Assembly (NCBI RefSeq): GCF_011777495.1
Contig: NZ_JAATJS010000002.1
Coordinates: 186,001-250,000 of the forward strand
DNA length: 64,000 nucleotides
Direction: 5' to 3'
Origin: Microvirga terricola
GTDB lineage: Bacteria; Pseudomonadota; Alphaproteobacteria; Rhizobiales; Beijerinckiaceae
Shown: positions 29,101 to 37,923 of the stretch, in pieces
How positions within the stretch are numbered: position 1 is the stretch's first letter
Layout of the letters: each line of letters begins with the position of its first letter
Translations under genes and position numbers: made by a program
The notes under the pieces: generated by a model
Database searches by the model: none
Told to the model about the DNA's origin: nothing
The model's input: the letters and a program-made list of their open reading frames with translations, nothing else

Positions 29101-29492
29101 CTGGTAACGACCGCATCGATGGCGGCCTTCACTCGGACACGCTCGATGGCGGTGCGGGGCGCGATATCTTCGTGTTCAGCACGAAAATCGACAAGAAGAA
29201 GACGAACGTCGACAAGATCGTCAAATTCAATGTCAAGGATGACTCAATCCACTTGGAGAACGCGATCTTCAAGGCGCTCGGCAAGGGGTCGGTGAAGAAG
29301 CCGGTGAAGCTGAAGGCTGACATGTTCACGATCGGCAAGGCGGCAACCGATGAGAATGATAGGATCATCTACGACAAGAAGACGGGTGCCTTGTATTACG
29401 ATGCAGATGGAAGCGGTTCAGGCGCGGCTCTGATGTTCGCTCAGCTCGATAAGAACCTGAAGCTGACGGCAGCGGATTTCTTCGTCATCTAG
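26175..29492 (+). CDS. RTX protein with seven-repeat, beta-propeller-like N terminus
   Basis: 1105 residues from ATG 26175 (AAGGA upstream). No signal peptide. Residues about 1-410 are seven repeats of about 55 residues with the consensus EF.VN......Q..P.VTAL.DG.FVVTW followed by ..RVYN.DG...G; exactly seven suggests a seven-bladed propeller. Residues about 420-980 contain RTX blocks (GAGGNDKLDGAGGNDILDGG, GNAGDDSLSGLGGDDYLAGE, others) separated by SSAV.VNL and GDVL.GIE linkers. The final 110 residues are the shared cassette (GRDIFVFSTKIDKKKTNVDK, LYYDADGSGSGAA) ending FFVI. A type I secretion substrate; the propeller may bind ligand or catalyse, but no active site is recognisable. Confidence 0.87.
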   Translation: MTAPAFWNSEFTVNSTTTNDQNEPVVTALADGRFVVTWTDWSQGEGDTTVRAQMYNADGSKKSNEFVVHSTTTNNQHQPSVTALSNGNFVVVWADDRLSTEANPNVEVYGRVFNVDGVPVGNEFLVPMQMGGGSTNGNQMLPSVCAISGTAGFAVSWHDDNPHGTDSSGSSIRTIMYNGDGTPRTGEIQVNVKAQDDQTSPAMADLGNQKFVVVWTDQTGDADQSAAIKMRIVNSDGTFATGENRVNTEVGGDQMNAKVTRLANGGFVVTWQSGELNDYEIAARVYDASGAPIGGEFAVNSSTFDKQIEPTVTALNDGRFMVTWSDNSEFVESDYEVKGQIFALSGGHYAKDGGEFRVTTGGIHNQQKSSVTTLVDGRVVVAWWSDNGDSSSGAVHARILEPREAGIELPGTALNDDYIGTAFNDTLHGAGGNDKLDGAGGNDILDGGAGADALIGGAGFDYADYRSSTSWGVNVNLQEGGGEYGDAAGDVYVGIEGAYGSAFGDSFIGNGAANHFLGGDGDDYFTASAGADTMDGGRGMDTVDYWGATSSVIISLMPGAVQGGFAAGQVLIDIEKVFGSAFNDTMSGNDEVNYLIGNAGDDSLSGLGGDDYLAGEAGNDTLLGGSGADLLIGQEGNDLLEGGSGADTLRGDDGIDMASYAHSSEAVVVSLADPSINQGVDAIGDRYLGIEGLIGSAFNDWLIGDAGNNILEGGAGADTLDGGDGFDIVSYARSSSAVRMDLGGIGLSTGDAVGDVLISIEGVEGSQFDDVLIAGSSGSYFLGGGGNDWMQAGGGADNLNGGDGFDTVTWATASGRVVVNLSNQAANGGAALGDVVTGVEAFYLTAYGDHFTANPATSVTVYGMAGNDVIIGSAQADYLDGGSGSDVLQGGGGNDTYLVDVASDVVVELAGGGYDTVYASTNYVLGSRMEVEVLCAAGGSASISLTGSETNNTIIGNDGANRLEGKGARDVIRGGAGNDRIDGGLHSDTLDGGAGRDIFVFSTKIDKKKTNVDKIVKFNVKDDSIHLENAIFKALGKGSVKKPVKLKADMFTIGKAATDENDRIIYDKKTGALYYDADGSGSGAALMFAQLDKNLKLTAADFFVI

Positions 29493-29510
29493 CAGCCAGG
29501 GGGGGCGGCC

Positions 29511-29538
29511 GTGCGGCGGAGCGATCACTCCGCCGCAC
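29511..29538 (+). terminator. Hairpin after the 26175 RTX gene
   Basis: Eleven-base-pair perfect stem GTGCGGCGGAG/CTCCGCCGCAC with a six-base loop, 18 bases after the stop. No T-run, so termination is uncertain. Confidence 0.5.
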
Positions 29539-29542
29539 GATA

Positions 29543-29817
29543 GTGGGATCGGTGATTGCCACGGCCGCCATCTTCGGCGTCGGTGGTCGTTTACATGACC
29601 GGACGCTGGTGGCAGCGGCAGCGGGGCGGCCCCTGGAGCGTTGCTATCGAGCGCGGCCTCGGGCCAGTCGCGGTCGGATTGATTTTCGCCGGTCCTCTCG
29701 CCGTCGCCCAGGCCGCCCATCTCTGGCGCCGCGCTCTACCTGACGAAAATCGGGCCTTATCCGCTCCTCGGAGCCGTGGCAGCGGTTTATCTTCTCGTTC
29801 ACATGATGGGGTTTTGA
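29543..29817 (+). pseudogene. Chromate transporter (ChrA) C-terminal remnant
   Basis: Three reading frames must be joined: GSVIATAAIFGVG, then VVYMTGRWWQRQRGGPWSVA and IERGLGPVAVGLIFAGPLAV ending in AQAA, then SGAALYLTKIGPYPLLGAVA and AVYLLVHMMGF with a stop at 29817. This is the pattern of the end of one CHR domain of ChrA (GRLW...R.SPW..AI..GL.PV.VGL.). Frameshifts near 29582 and 29720 and the missing 5' portion make it dead. Only about 90 codons survive, between two convergent RTX genes. Confidence 0.75.
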
Positions 29818-29860
29818 ACCGGTATCGCCGATGCTTGCATCGAGACTCGCGCGTAAGCTC

Positions 29861-29890
29861 GATCGTCGCGGTCGGAGAGCCGCGACGATC
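29861..29890 (-). terminator. Hairpin downstream of the minus-strand RTX gene
   Basis: Eleven-base-pair perfect stem GATCGTCGCGG/CCGCGACGATC with an eight-base loop, 18 bases beyond the stop of the 29908-32253 gene. No clear T-run. Confidence 0.45.
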
Positions 29891-29907
29891 TGTTCGTCAG
29901 GAAGCGA

Positions 29908-32253
29908 TCAGATGACGTAGAAATCAGCGTAGGTCATCTTCAGGTTTTTGGACAGGACCGCGAACTTGATCGCGGCTGCCCCGCCGATGCCATCCGGATC
30001 GTAGTAGAGCACGCCGGTCTTCTTGTTGTAGATGATGCGGTCGCTTGCATCATGGGCGCTTGTGCCGATGTGGAACATATCGGCCGCAAGCTTCTTCGGC
30101 TTTGTCGGCGAGCCGCTGCCGAGTTTCTTGAACACGGCATTGTCGAGCCAGATCGTGTCGTCCTTCACGCTGAAGTCCAAGATCTTGTCGACGTTCTTCG
30201 AGGCGTGAAGCTTCGTATCGAAGACGAAGATGTCCTTGCCGGCATCGCCCTTGAGCACGTCGCTGTCGAGTCCGCCGTAAAGCTTGTCGTTGCCGATGCC
30301 GCCATAGAGCGCATCACGTCCGGCGTTGCCGAGAAGCGCATCATTGCCGCCCTGGCCCTTGAGGACATCATTGCCGCGCGTACCGATAATTCGGTTCGCG
30401 GTGTTGCTGCCGGTCAGGCTGATGGCGTTGACGCCATAGGCGATGAGCTCTTCGATATCCGCAGTCGCATCGAGGGCGTAGGAAAAGTTGGCGTAGACGC
30501 GGTCGTACCCCTGTCCGGAGCCTTCCACGACCTGGTCACCAACGCCGACGTAATACGTGTCGTCGCCACCGAGGCCGATGAACGTGTTTGCGGCGCTGTT
30601 GCCGACAAAGATGTTGGCTGTATTGCTGCCCGTCAGCGTGATCGCGGCGTTGCCGGTGGCGTACATGTACTCCACATTCGGCGCGCTCGCGAGGCTGTAG
30701 CTGACGCTCGTATAAATGTAGTCCGTGCCGCCCCCGGCGGCCTCGACGATCGCGTGGGCGGCGTCATTGATGTAATAGATATCGTTGCCAGCACCGCCGT
30801 CGAGAGTGTCAGCGCCGCAGCTGCCGGTCAGCGCGTCGTTGCCGCCGCCGCCCCACAAGTAGTTGCTGCCATCGCCACCTGTGAGAGTGTCTGCGTAGTT
30901 CGAGCCGAGGAGGTTTTCGATGCTGATATAGGTGTCGCCAGCGGCCTCTCCGGCGGTGCCGGTGTTCGTATCGAGGCTCGCCGCAACACCCGCGGTTGCG
31001 AACTGGAACGAGGCGGTGTCGATGTCATCGCCGCCATCGATGGTGTCGCCGCCGAGACCGCCGGTGAGGATGTCGTTGCCTCCCATGCCGAGAAGCCGGT
31101 CGCCGGCATATTCGGTGCCGATATAAACGTCGTTGACGCCCGTTCCCGTGACCGTCACGGGAGCGATGCGTGCGTCGACGATGGTGGTCGAAATCAGGCC
31201 ATAAACAGCCGCGGGGTCATACCACGTGACGGCGAGCCGCCCGTCCGCCATCTCGGAAATTTGAGGCGTATATTGCTGGCTCATTTTGTCGGTGGCAGCG
31301 TGGGAGTTCAGCAGCAGCTTCTCGGTCGCATTGCCGTTCCCGTCGACGACCTTGAGATAAATGTCGCCGTTGTCATCCGGGCTTTTCTCGCTATAGACAA
31401 CGGCGACACGGCCGTCGCGGAGCGCGACTGAACTGATGTAATCGCCATCGTACAATCCGGACGTGGTGATGTCGACCGTCGTCCCTTTGACGCCTGCGAG
31501 ATTGTAGAACTGTGCGACAACGCTTGCACCGTTGCTATAAACAACGGCGAATCCCGTTGCTACACCGGCGGCGTTCTTCTGCACCACGGTGTCCGAATAG
31601 GTTCCGTTGGCAACCGCCACTTCGCTTCCGATCGGCGTTCCCGAGGCGAGGTCGATCATGCGGTATTTTATTGAACCGCTTCGTGCGTAACTCAGAAGGA
31701 AACGATCCCCACCGAGTTCGACGATATCGGGATATTGCAAGCCCACCATCTGGAGAACGTTGATGTCGCTTCGTACCGTTCCGTCCAGGTTGTGAGCCGC
31801 CAGGCGCAGCGAGTCGTTCGTGTTGTAAACCGTGAGGAACCCGGTGTCGCCATAGCGGGCAAGAGACGGCGTATCCAACTGGCCGAGCGATTGATTGTCG
31901 ACCACCGTTCGCGTGGAGCCCACCAAAGCGCCACTGGCGTTGAACACGCTCGTCTTGATGGCCGAGCTGTTCACGGAGCCGGTCGACTCGTTCCAGCTTA
32001 TCGCGAAGCTGCCGTCGTTTCCGACGGCCTGAATCGTGCCGCTGTTCTGATACACCGCGCCGCTGGTCGAAACGGCGTGAGGGCCACCCATCTTCACGCC
32101 GGTGGAGGTGTAGATCTGGAAGTAGAGCTTTTGCCCCTCCCGCCAGCCGACGACATATCCGCCGGTCGGAAGGGTGCCGATGAAGTCTCGGTCGACGGAG
32201 GTCCCGCTTCGGGTGCGTACGTCGTCCTCAGTTCCCCAAATTCGATATGTCAC
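29908..32253 (-). CDS. RTX protein with seven-repeat, beta-propeller-like N terminus (second copy)
   Basis: 781 residues, no signal peptide. About residues 20-370 hold seven diverged repeats of the form DG.F.V.W/Y......I...V.N..G...G (for example GGYVVGWREGQKLYFQIYTS, GSFAISWNE, DGRLAVTWYD), the same layout as the 26175 protein but low in sequence identity. From about 375 there are RTX blocks (GMGGNDILTGGLGGDTIDGG, GGGGNDALTGSCGADTLDGG) with two SLTGSNTAN linkers, then the shared cassette (FVFDTKLHASKNVDKILDFS, VLYYDPDGIGG) ending FYVI. Type I secretion expected. It is convergent with 26175 and divergent from the LuxR-type gene. Confidence 0.87.
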   Translation of the reverse strand: MTYRIWGTEDDVRTRSGTSVDRDFIGTLPTGGYVVGWREGQKLYFQIYTSTGVKMGGPHAVSTSGAVYQNSGTIQAVGNDGSFAISWNESTGSVNSSAIKTSVFNASGALVGSTRTVVDNQSLGQLDTPSLARYGDTGFLTVYNTNDSLRLAAHNLDGTVRSDINVLQMVGLQYPDIVELGGDRFLLSYARSGSIKYRMIDLASGTPIGSEVAVANGTYSDTVVQKNAAGVATGFAVVYSNGASVVAQFYNLAGVKGTTVDITTSGLYDGDYISSVALRDGRVAVVYSEKSPDDNGDIYLKVVDGNGNATEKLLLNSHAATDKMSQQYTPQISEMADGRLAVTWYDPAAVYGLISTTIVDARIAPVTVTGTGVNDVYIGTEYAGDRLLGMGGNDILTGGLGGDTIDGGDDIDTASFQFATAGVAASLDTNTGTAGEAAGDTYISIENLLGSNYADTLTGGDGSNYLWGGGGNDALTGSCGADTLDGGAGNDIYYINDAAHAIVEAAGGGTDYIYTSVSYSLASAPNVEYMYATGNAAITLTGSNTANIFVGNSAANTFIGLGGDDTYYVGVGDQVVEGSGQGYDRVYANFSYALDATADIEELIAYGVNAISLTGSNTANRIIGTRGNDVLKGQGGNDALLGNAGRDALYGGIGNDKLYGGLDSDVLKGDAGKDIFVFDTKLHASKNVDKILDFSVKDDTIWLDNAVFKKLGSGSPTKPKKLAADMFHIGTSAHDASDRIIYNKKTGVLYYDPDGIGGAAAIKFAVLSKNLKMTYADFYVI

Positions 32254-32703
32254 AATCCTTCTCCCTTGTGATGAACCCGTCCACGGGAGACGCGGTTCTC
32301 TGCAGAGACGGGAGTTAACATTGGGGAAAACGGCGCGTCCCTAGGTGTTTACATGGGGTGGCAGATACTTATTGCCCGCAATTAATTACCTTTAACAGCG
32401 TTGACATGGAACAATTCTAAAGCAGATGTCGTATATCTGCTTTGAAATTTACTATTGTAATAGTTCTATGGAGGATTTGGGGGGAGGTGATTTGTCTTTG
32501 CGGCTTGTGCGTTGGCGCACATTTCCCGAGATGCTGTGGTTGTTCCGCAAGGGAAGATGGATGATAAGGCGATCGATGCTGTTGATATCACTCGTTAAAG
32601 CGAGCCGCATTCGGACTGAAGGGGTCCTTTGTTCTGAGAGCAATTGTGCGTTTACACTGCCGTTCGGCAAAGGGTCGCTCGGCTTAAGAAGCACTGTTCC
32701 CGC
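32254..32703. other. Divergent intergenic region, 450 bases
   Basis: No supported gene. It separates the minus-strand RTX gene from the plus-strand LuxR-type gene and must hold both promoters. The stretch 32340-32470 is AT-rich. GGGAGAAGG on the minus strand just before 32253 serves as the ribosome site of the RTX gene. I see no clear operator repeats. Confidence 0.5.
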
Positions 32704-33804
32704 ATGACCGTCCGCCCCGCGATCTCCGATTTGATCGAGCTGATCTACAAGGCCGCTGTTGATCCCGATGGGTGGGGCGCGGTGGTGTCGTGCATGGCGG
32801 AGATTTTTGGCGGCACGGGCTCCCTATTCGTGCACGACGCCGCTTCGTCGAACCTTGTGATGGAAGTCAGCGACGGGTTCGACCAATCGTATATCGACAG
32901 CTTCAAAGCGTATTATGGCGCCACGAACCCGCTGCTGTTCGGAGCGCTCAACGCGCCCGATTCCAAGGTCTCGCGCATGTTCGACCTGACTTCGAAGGCG
33001 GTGTTGGACAATTCGGAGTACTTCATCGACTGGCTGCATCCGCAGCGGCTCTATCATTGCATCGGCACACGCTTCAGCATTGATCACTCGGTGTCGATGT
33101 TTGCCACCTTTCATCGCGCCACCGGCGACCGCGATTTCAATGAGCGGGAGATGAATGATCTGGCCCAACTCGTTCCGCATCTGCGGCGCGCGGTCGATAT
33201 CAGCACGCGGCTCAGTCAGCAGCCCGTGTTATCTCCCATCACCAAGAGCACGCTAGGAGAGCTTTCGATTGCCGCTTTTCTGTTGAGCCGCGACGGCGCG
33301 GTCGGCGACATGAATGCCGAGGCGCATCGCCTGCTCGCTGAGGGGGCCTTTCTCAAATTGCAGCTTGAACGCCTCGTGCCGAGCGAACTGCAGAGTGTCG
33401 CGGCGTTTCGCAACGCCTTGAAGCAGGTGGTCGATGGCAAAGCGGCGGAAATCGTTGCTCTGCGCTCTTCCCACGGTGAGGTCATGAGGGGAACGATTGT
33501 CCCTGTCCCGATGTCGAACTTCTGGCTGGGCGGGATGCAGCAGCAGGCGCTCTTCACGGTGAAGGCGCCGGGTGCAAAGCGCGTGCAGACCGCCGATTTC
33601 ATGCAGAAGGCCTTTCAGTTGACCTTTGCCGAGGCGCGGCTTCTGGAGGCTTTGGCGGCGGGAGAAACCATCGCTCAATTCTGCGCGCGTCATCAGATCA
33701 GCCGCAACACCGCGAAGACGCATCTGCAGAACCTGTTTCAGAAAACCGGCACCTCTCGCCAAGCCGCCCTCGTCCGACTGGCGCATCAGGCCAGCGACAT
33801 CTAG
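32704..33804 (+). CDS. LuxR-type HTH transcriptional regulator
   Basis: 366 residues from ATG 32704. The N-terminal 200 residues are a sensor-like region of no named family that I can assign (MTVRPAISDLIELIYKAAVD, FVHDAASSNLVMEVSDGFDQ). The last 65 residues are a LuxR/GerE-type HTH: LTFAEARLLEALAAGETIAQ, then the recognition helix around QISRNTAKTHLQNLFQKTGT. Related in its C terminus to the convergent protein at 33814. It sits head-to-head with the RTX gene 29908-32253, so control of that gene is a reasonable guess. Confidence 0.85.
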   Translation: MTVRPAISDLIELIYKAAVDPDGWGAVVSCMAEIFGGTGSLFVHDAASSNLVMEVSDGFDQSYIDSFKAYYGATNPLLFGALNAPDSKVSRMFDLTSKAVLDNSEYFIDWLHPQRLYHCIGTRFSIDHSVSMFATFHRATGDRDFNEREMNDLAQLVPHLRRAVDISTRLSQQPVLSPITKSTLGELSIAAFLLSRDGAVGDMNAEAHRLLAEGAFLKLQLERLVPSELQSVAAFRNALKQVVDGKAAEIVALRSSHGEVMRGTIVPVPMSNFWLGGMQQQALFTVKAPGAKRVQTADFMQKAFQLTFAEARLLEALAAGETIAQFCARHQISRNTAKTHLQNLFQKTGTSRQAALVRLAHQASDI

Positions 33805-33813
33805 CGCCTGTCC

Positions 33814-34917
33814 TCATGCCTCGGCGTGCAGTGTGGTCAACGCGCTGCGAATGAGAAGCGCGACAAGATCGCTCTGGCGGCTCGTCTGCGTCTTGCGGAA
33901 AAGATTTTGCAGATGGAAGGAAACAGTGGTCTGTGACACGCTGAACGTGTCGGCGATCTCTTCCAGTCGCTTGCCCTCCGCAATCGCGGTGGCGAGGCGC
34001 GCTTCCGCCGGCGTTAGCCCATACATCTCTGCCACGACCTTCTGATCAAGCGAAGGGCGCCGCTCCGGATCCAGCACGAAAACCGCGACTGCCGGGTTGC
34101 CGGCGGCGTCACCTGCGCTGAAGGGAAAGACCTGCAGCAGCAGGGGACGGCCGAGCTCTTTCGCCACCGTCACTGCGCCGCTCCTGGCCGTCTCCTCAAG
34201 CACATCGCGAACAGCCTGCTTGAGCTGGCGCGTCGCGCGTGGAACGCTCGTGCGCAGCTGCCCCACCGCGATGGTGAGACCGTCTTTCTCATCGATGATC
34301 CGGCGGGCGGTTTGATTGGCGAACTGCAGCTGCATCTGGCCGTTGACGATCAAGAATCCGCTGGACATGCCGTCGAGCACGCGCGCCATGCCATCCAGCG
34401 CGTTTCGCGTTTCATGCTGTGCCTTCTCGATGGCCGTGCTGCGTTCTCGTTCCAGGTCCGCCAGCAGACTGCGCCGCATCCGTTCGATCTGGGTCAGGCG
34501 GGCCTTTACCGTCGCCAAAAGATGCTCGTAATCCACCGGCTTGGTCAGAAAGTCGTCAGCGCCGATACGCTTGCTTCGGATGATCTCGGCCCGCTCGCCA
34601 AGGCCGGAGAGGAAGATGAAGGGCACATCGTTCAGGTCCGGCCTCTTTTCGCGGATGACCCGCAAAAGATCATAACCGCTCATGACCGGCATGGTGATGT
34701 CGCAGAGGATGAGATCGGGCTTTCGATCCTGCAACGCCACGAGCGCCTCGGCGCCATTGCCCGCCTCCGTCACCTCATGGCCGGAGGCGGTGAGCTCTTC
34801 CACCACGTCGGCGCGCGCATAGAGGTCGTCGTCGACGCAAAGGATCAGGGGGCGCCGGGCGTTGGCGCTTTTCGGCAAATCCAGCGACAGGCTCCATGTA
34901 CCGGACAAGGGGCTCAT
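33814..34917 (-). CDS. Response regulator with receiver domain and C-terminal LuxR-type HTH
   Basis: 367 residues from ATG 34917 (MSPLSGTW); an open frame continues to 34983. Receiver domain at about 22-140: acidic DDD at 29-31, phosphoacceptor Asp73 in LCDITMPVMSG, Lys126 in FLTKP. A coiled stretch (about 140-180) leads to a PAS-like region (GMSSGFLIVNGQMQLQFANQ), then the HTH in the last 65 residues (LTPAEARLATAIAEGKRLEE, VSQTTVSFHLQNLFRKTQTS). No histidine kinase is adjacent, so it is an orphan regulator. It ends 9 bases from the stop of the convergent LuxR-type gene. Confidence 0.9.
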   Translation of the reverse strand: MSPLSGTWSLSLDLPKSANARRPLILCVDDDLYARADVVEELTASGHEVTEAGNGAEALVALQDRKPDLILCDITMPVMSGYDLLRVIREKRPDLNDVPFIFLSGLGERAEIIRSKRIGADDFLTKPVDYEHLLATVKARLTQIERMRRSLLADLERERSTAIEKAQHETRNALDGMARVLDGMSSGFLIVNGQMQLQFANQTARRIIDEKDGLTIAVGQLRTSVPRATRQLKQAVRDVLEETARSGAVTVAKELGRPLLLQVFPFSAGDAAGNPAVAVFVLDPERRPSLDQKVVAEMYGLTPAEARLATAIAEGKRLEEIADTFSVSQTTVSFHLQNLFRKTQTSRQSDLVALLIRSALTTLHAEA

Positions 34918-35107
34918 GGTCTGCGATCTTCCGGTCCCCAATGGTGCCTCCCTCAGCCCCACCGTCGGGGTCGTGCCATGCACCCAGTGATACCCTCTAT
35001 TCGGCTAGTTTCTTCACCCGTTCGGGTGAACATGCGTGTTTCTCGACAACGTTGCAGTGCGGAGCGACTTCTTGTGTCTTCATGTTTTTTAGTTACATTC
35101 ATGGGGC

Positions 35108-35581
35108 ATGAAGAAAGCGCCGACTCTCGTCCTTCTCTCCCTTCTATTCGGTTTCTTGGTTCCGGCGGCATCCGCCAAGGACCTATCGCCGCCGCAGCGG
35201 TTCAATATCTTCTATGGAAACGGGCTGTTCGGCTTCGTTACGGTGCGGCTCGAAGACGGACAACGGCTCATTTTGGAGCGGCATGTCCGCAATCCGGGAA
35301 GGGAAGTCATCGAACCTTCGCCGGAGGCGTGGCGGCGCTTCCGCGGGCGGCTGGATCGGCTTGCGGTCTGGAAATGGAAGAAGAGCTATCCCAATCCGTG
35401 GGTGAAAGACGGCACACAGTGGCGGATCGCTATTCGATACAAAGACAGGACGCTCGATGTGTCGGGCTCAAACGCCTATCCGCTGCCGGGTGGAACTTCC
35501 AACAAATCGCCGAGGACGAGCCCCCATTTTCAGGCTTTTCTCGATAGCCTGCGGGACTTGATGGGGCAGGAACTGCGCTGA
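35108..35581 (+). CDS. Hypothetical secreted protein
   Basis: 157 residues with a classical signal peptide (MKKAPTLVLLSLLFGFLVPA, cleavage after ASA near residue 23). The mature part is basic and Trp-rich (RLDRLAVWKWKKSYPNPWVK) with no family that I recognise. It looks like a small soluble periplasmic protein. It is a single gene between the divergent response regulator and malate synthase. ATG 35108 follows TTCATGGGGC; an ATG four codons earlier in another frame is not used. Confidence 0.7.
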   Translation: MKKAPTLVLLSLLFGFLVPAASAKDLSPPQRFNIFYGNGLFGFVTVRLEDGQRLILERHVRNPGREVIEPSPEAWRRFRGRLDRLAVWKWKKSYPNPWVKDGTQWRIAIRYKDRTLDVSGSNAYPLPGGTSNKSPRTSPHFQAFLDSLRDLMGQELR

Positions 35582-35687
35582 GACGGCGGTGCCCCTCCGA
35601 CTCATGGCCAAGGGGCGTTCATCTTCTCTTTTCGGGTTGTGGCCTTAAAGTAGGGGGCAGGAATCCAAATCCACGAAAGCGGAAACG

Positions 35688-37850
35688 ATGACACGCGTTC
35701 AAAAGAGCGGCCTCCAGATCGCGCCGGTTCTCCATGATTTCATTGAAAAGGAAGCCCTGACGGGCACCGGAATCGCCCCTGATGCCTTCTGGGCGGGGCT
35801 CTCGGCCCTAGTGAAGGAGTTCGCGCCGCGTGACCGGGACCTGCTCGCCTTCCGCGATGATTTGCAGGCCAAGATCGACGGTTACCACCGCGCCCGCGCC
35901 GGCAAGCCGTTGGATCAGGCGGATTACGAGCGCTTTTTGAAGGAAATCGGCTACCTCCGCCCCGAGCCCGAGGCTTTCAGTGTCGCGACTCAGAATGTGG
36001 ATGACGAGATCGCCCGCATTGCGGGTCCCCAGCTCGTGGTGCCGGTGTCCAACGCCCGCTATGCACTGAATGCCGCCAATGCCCGCTGGGGCAGCCTTTA
36101 TGACTCCTTCTACGGCACGGATGCGATTCCGGAGGACGGCGGTGCGACCCGCGCGGGCGGCTACAACAAGGTGCGCGGCGCCCTGGTCGTGGCGAAGGCG
36201 CGCGAGTTTCTGGATCAGGCGGCACCGCTCGCCAAGGGCAGCCACAAGGCGGCAACCAGCTACGCGATCCAAGGCGGCGTCTTGAAGGTCAAGCTTCAGG
36301 ATGGCACCGAGACCGGCCTTGCCGATCCGGCGCAGTTCCTGGGTTATCAGGGCGAGGGACCGAGCCCCTCATCGATCCTTCTGCGCCACAACGGCCTGCA
36401 TCTCGACATCCGCATCGACCGTAAAAGCCCCATCGGGGCTGACGATCCGGCGGGTATCGCGGATGTGGTGATCGAGTCCGCCATCTCCACCATCATGGAC
36501 CTCGAGGACAGCGTCGCCGCCGTGGACGCGGAGGACAAGGTCGTCGTCTATCGCAACTGGCTCGGCCTGATGAAGGGCGATCTGGCTGAGACGTTCGACA
36601 AGGGTGGCCGCAAGGTCGAGCGCCGGTTGAATGCCGACCGCGTCTATCGCGGCGCGAAGGGCGGCGAGGTGAGCCTGCATGGGCGCAGCCTCATGCTCGT
36701 GCGCAATGTCGGCCACCACATGTTCACCGATGCGGTGCTCGATGAGCATGGCAACGACATTCCCGAAACCATTCTCGATGCCGCCGTGACATCGCTGATC
36801 GCGATGCACGATCTCAACGGCAAGAGCGACCGGCGCAACAGCCGTACCGGCTCGGTCTATATCGTGAAGCCCAAAATGCATGGGCCGGACGAGGTCGCTT
36901 TCGCCAACGACCTTTTTGCGCGCGTGGAGGAGAAGCTTGGTCTTCCCCGCAATACGCTCAAGATGGGCATCATGGACGAGGAGCGGCGCACCACGATCAA
37001 CCTCAAGGCCTGCATCAGGGCGGCGGCCGAGCGTATCGTGTTCATCAACACCGGCTTCCTGGATCGCACAGGCGATGAGATCCACACCTCCATGGAAGCG
37101 GGTCCCATGGTGCGCAAGAACGACATGAAGTCGACCGCCTGGATCAAGGCCTATGAAGACAACAATGTCGATGTCGGCCTCGCCTGCGGCCTGCCCGGCA
37201 AGGCACAGATCGGTAAAGGCATGTGGGCCGCGCCCGACAAGATGGCGGACATGATGGCGCAAAAGATCGGCCACCCACAGGCTGGCGCGAACACCGCCTG
37301 GGTGCCGTCGCCCACCGCCGCCACGTTGCATGCGCTACACTATCATCAGGTCGATGTGTGGGCGCGGCAGGCCGAGCTGAAGAAGCGCGCGCCTGCGAAG
37401 GTCTCGGACATCCTCACCCTTCCGGTGTCGCAATCGAACTGGGCGCCGGAGGCGGTGCAGCAGGAACTCGACAACAATTGCCAGGGCATTCTGGGTTACG
37501 TGGTGCGCTGGATCGACCAGGGCGTCGGCTGCTCCAAGGTGCCGGACATTCACGATGTCGGCCTCATGGAAGACCGCGCGACCTTGCGCATTTCCAGCCA
37601 GCACGTCGCCAACTGGCTGCGCCACGGCATCGTGACGGAAGAGCAGGTGACGAAGACTTTGCGCCGCATGGCCGAGGTGGTGGATCGCCAGAACGCAAGC
37701 GACCCGCTCTACAGGCCGATGGCCCCCGGCTTCGACGGCCCGGCCTTCAGGGCCGCCGCCGATCTCATCTTCAAGGGACGCGCGCAGCCGAACGGCTACA
37801 CCGAGTGGGTCCTGCATGCACGCCGCCGGGAGGCCAAGGCGGCGGGTTAA
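35688..37850 (+). CDS. glcB: Malate synthase G
   Basis: 720 residues, the usual length of isoform G. The signature is visible: [15 protein letters not shown] segment ([15 protein letters not shown]), [52 protein letters not shown] and [20 protein letters not shown]. The enzyme condenses glyoxylate with acetyl-CoA to malate, in glycolate/glyoxylate use. Single gene with its own terminator. Confidence 0.98.
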   Translation: MTRVQKSGLQIAPVLHDFIEKEALTGTGIAPDAFWAGLSALVKEFAPRDRDLLAFRDDLQAKIDGYHRARAGKPLDQADYERFLKEIGYLRPEPEAFSVATQNVDDEIARIAGPQLVVPVSNARYALNAANARWGSLYDSFYGTDAIPEDGGATRAGGYNKVRGALVVAKAREFLDQAAPLAKGSHKAATSYAIQGGVLKVKLQDGTETGLADPAQFLGYQGEGPSPSSILLRHNGLHLDIRIDRKSPIGADDPAGIADVVIESAISTIMDLEDSVAAVDAEDKVVVYRNWLGLMKGDLAETFDKGGRKVERRLNADRVYRGAKGGEVSLHGRSLMLVRNVGHHMFTDAVLDEHGNDIPETILDAAVTSLIAMHDLNGKSDRRNSRTGSVYIVKPKMHGPDEVAFANDLFARVEEKLGLPRNTLKMGIMDEERRTTINLKACIRAAAERIVFINTGFLDRTGDEIHTSMEAGPMVRKNDMKSTAWIKAYEDNNVDVGLACGLPGKAQIGKGMWAAPDKMADMMAQKIGHPQAGANTAWVPSPTAATLHALHYHQVDVWARQAELKKRAPAKVSDILTLPVSQSNWAPEAVQQELDNNCQGILGYVVRWIDQGVGCSKVPDIHDVGLMEDRATLRISSQHVANWLRHGIVTEEQVTKTLRRMAEVVDRQNASDPLYRPMAPGFDGPAFRAAADLIFKGRAQPNGYTEWVLHARRREAKAAG

Positions 37851-37870
37851 TTCTCACGCATCGCATATGA

Positions 37871-37906
37871 AAAGCCGAGGGCGATATCGCCTTCGGCTTT
37901 TTTTGT
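37871..37906 (+). terminator. Intrinsic terminator after glcB
   Basis: Stem AAAGCCGAGGGCG/CGCCTTCGGCTTT (one mismatch), loop ATAT, then TTTTTTTG. It may also serve the convergent permease gene ending at 37924. Confidence 0.9.
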
Positions 37907-37923
37907 TGGTGCTTTGAGCACCG

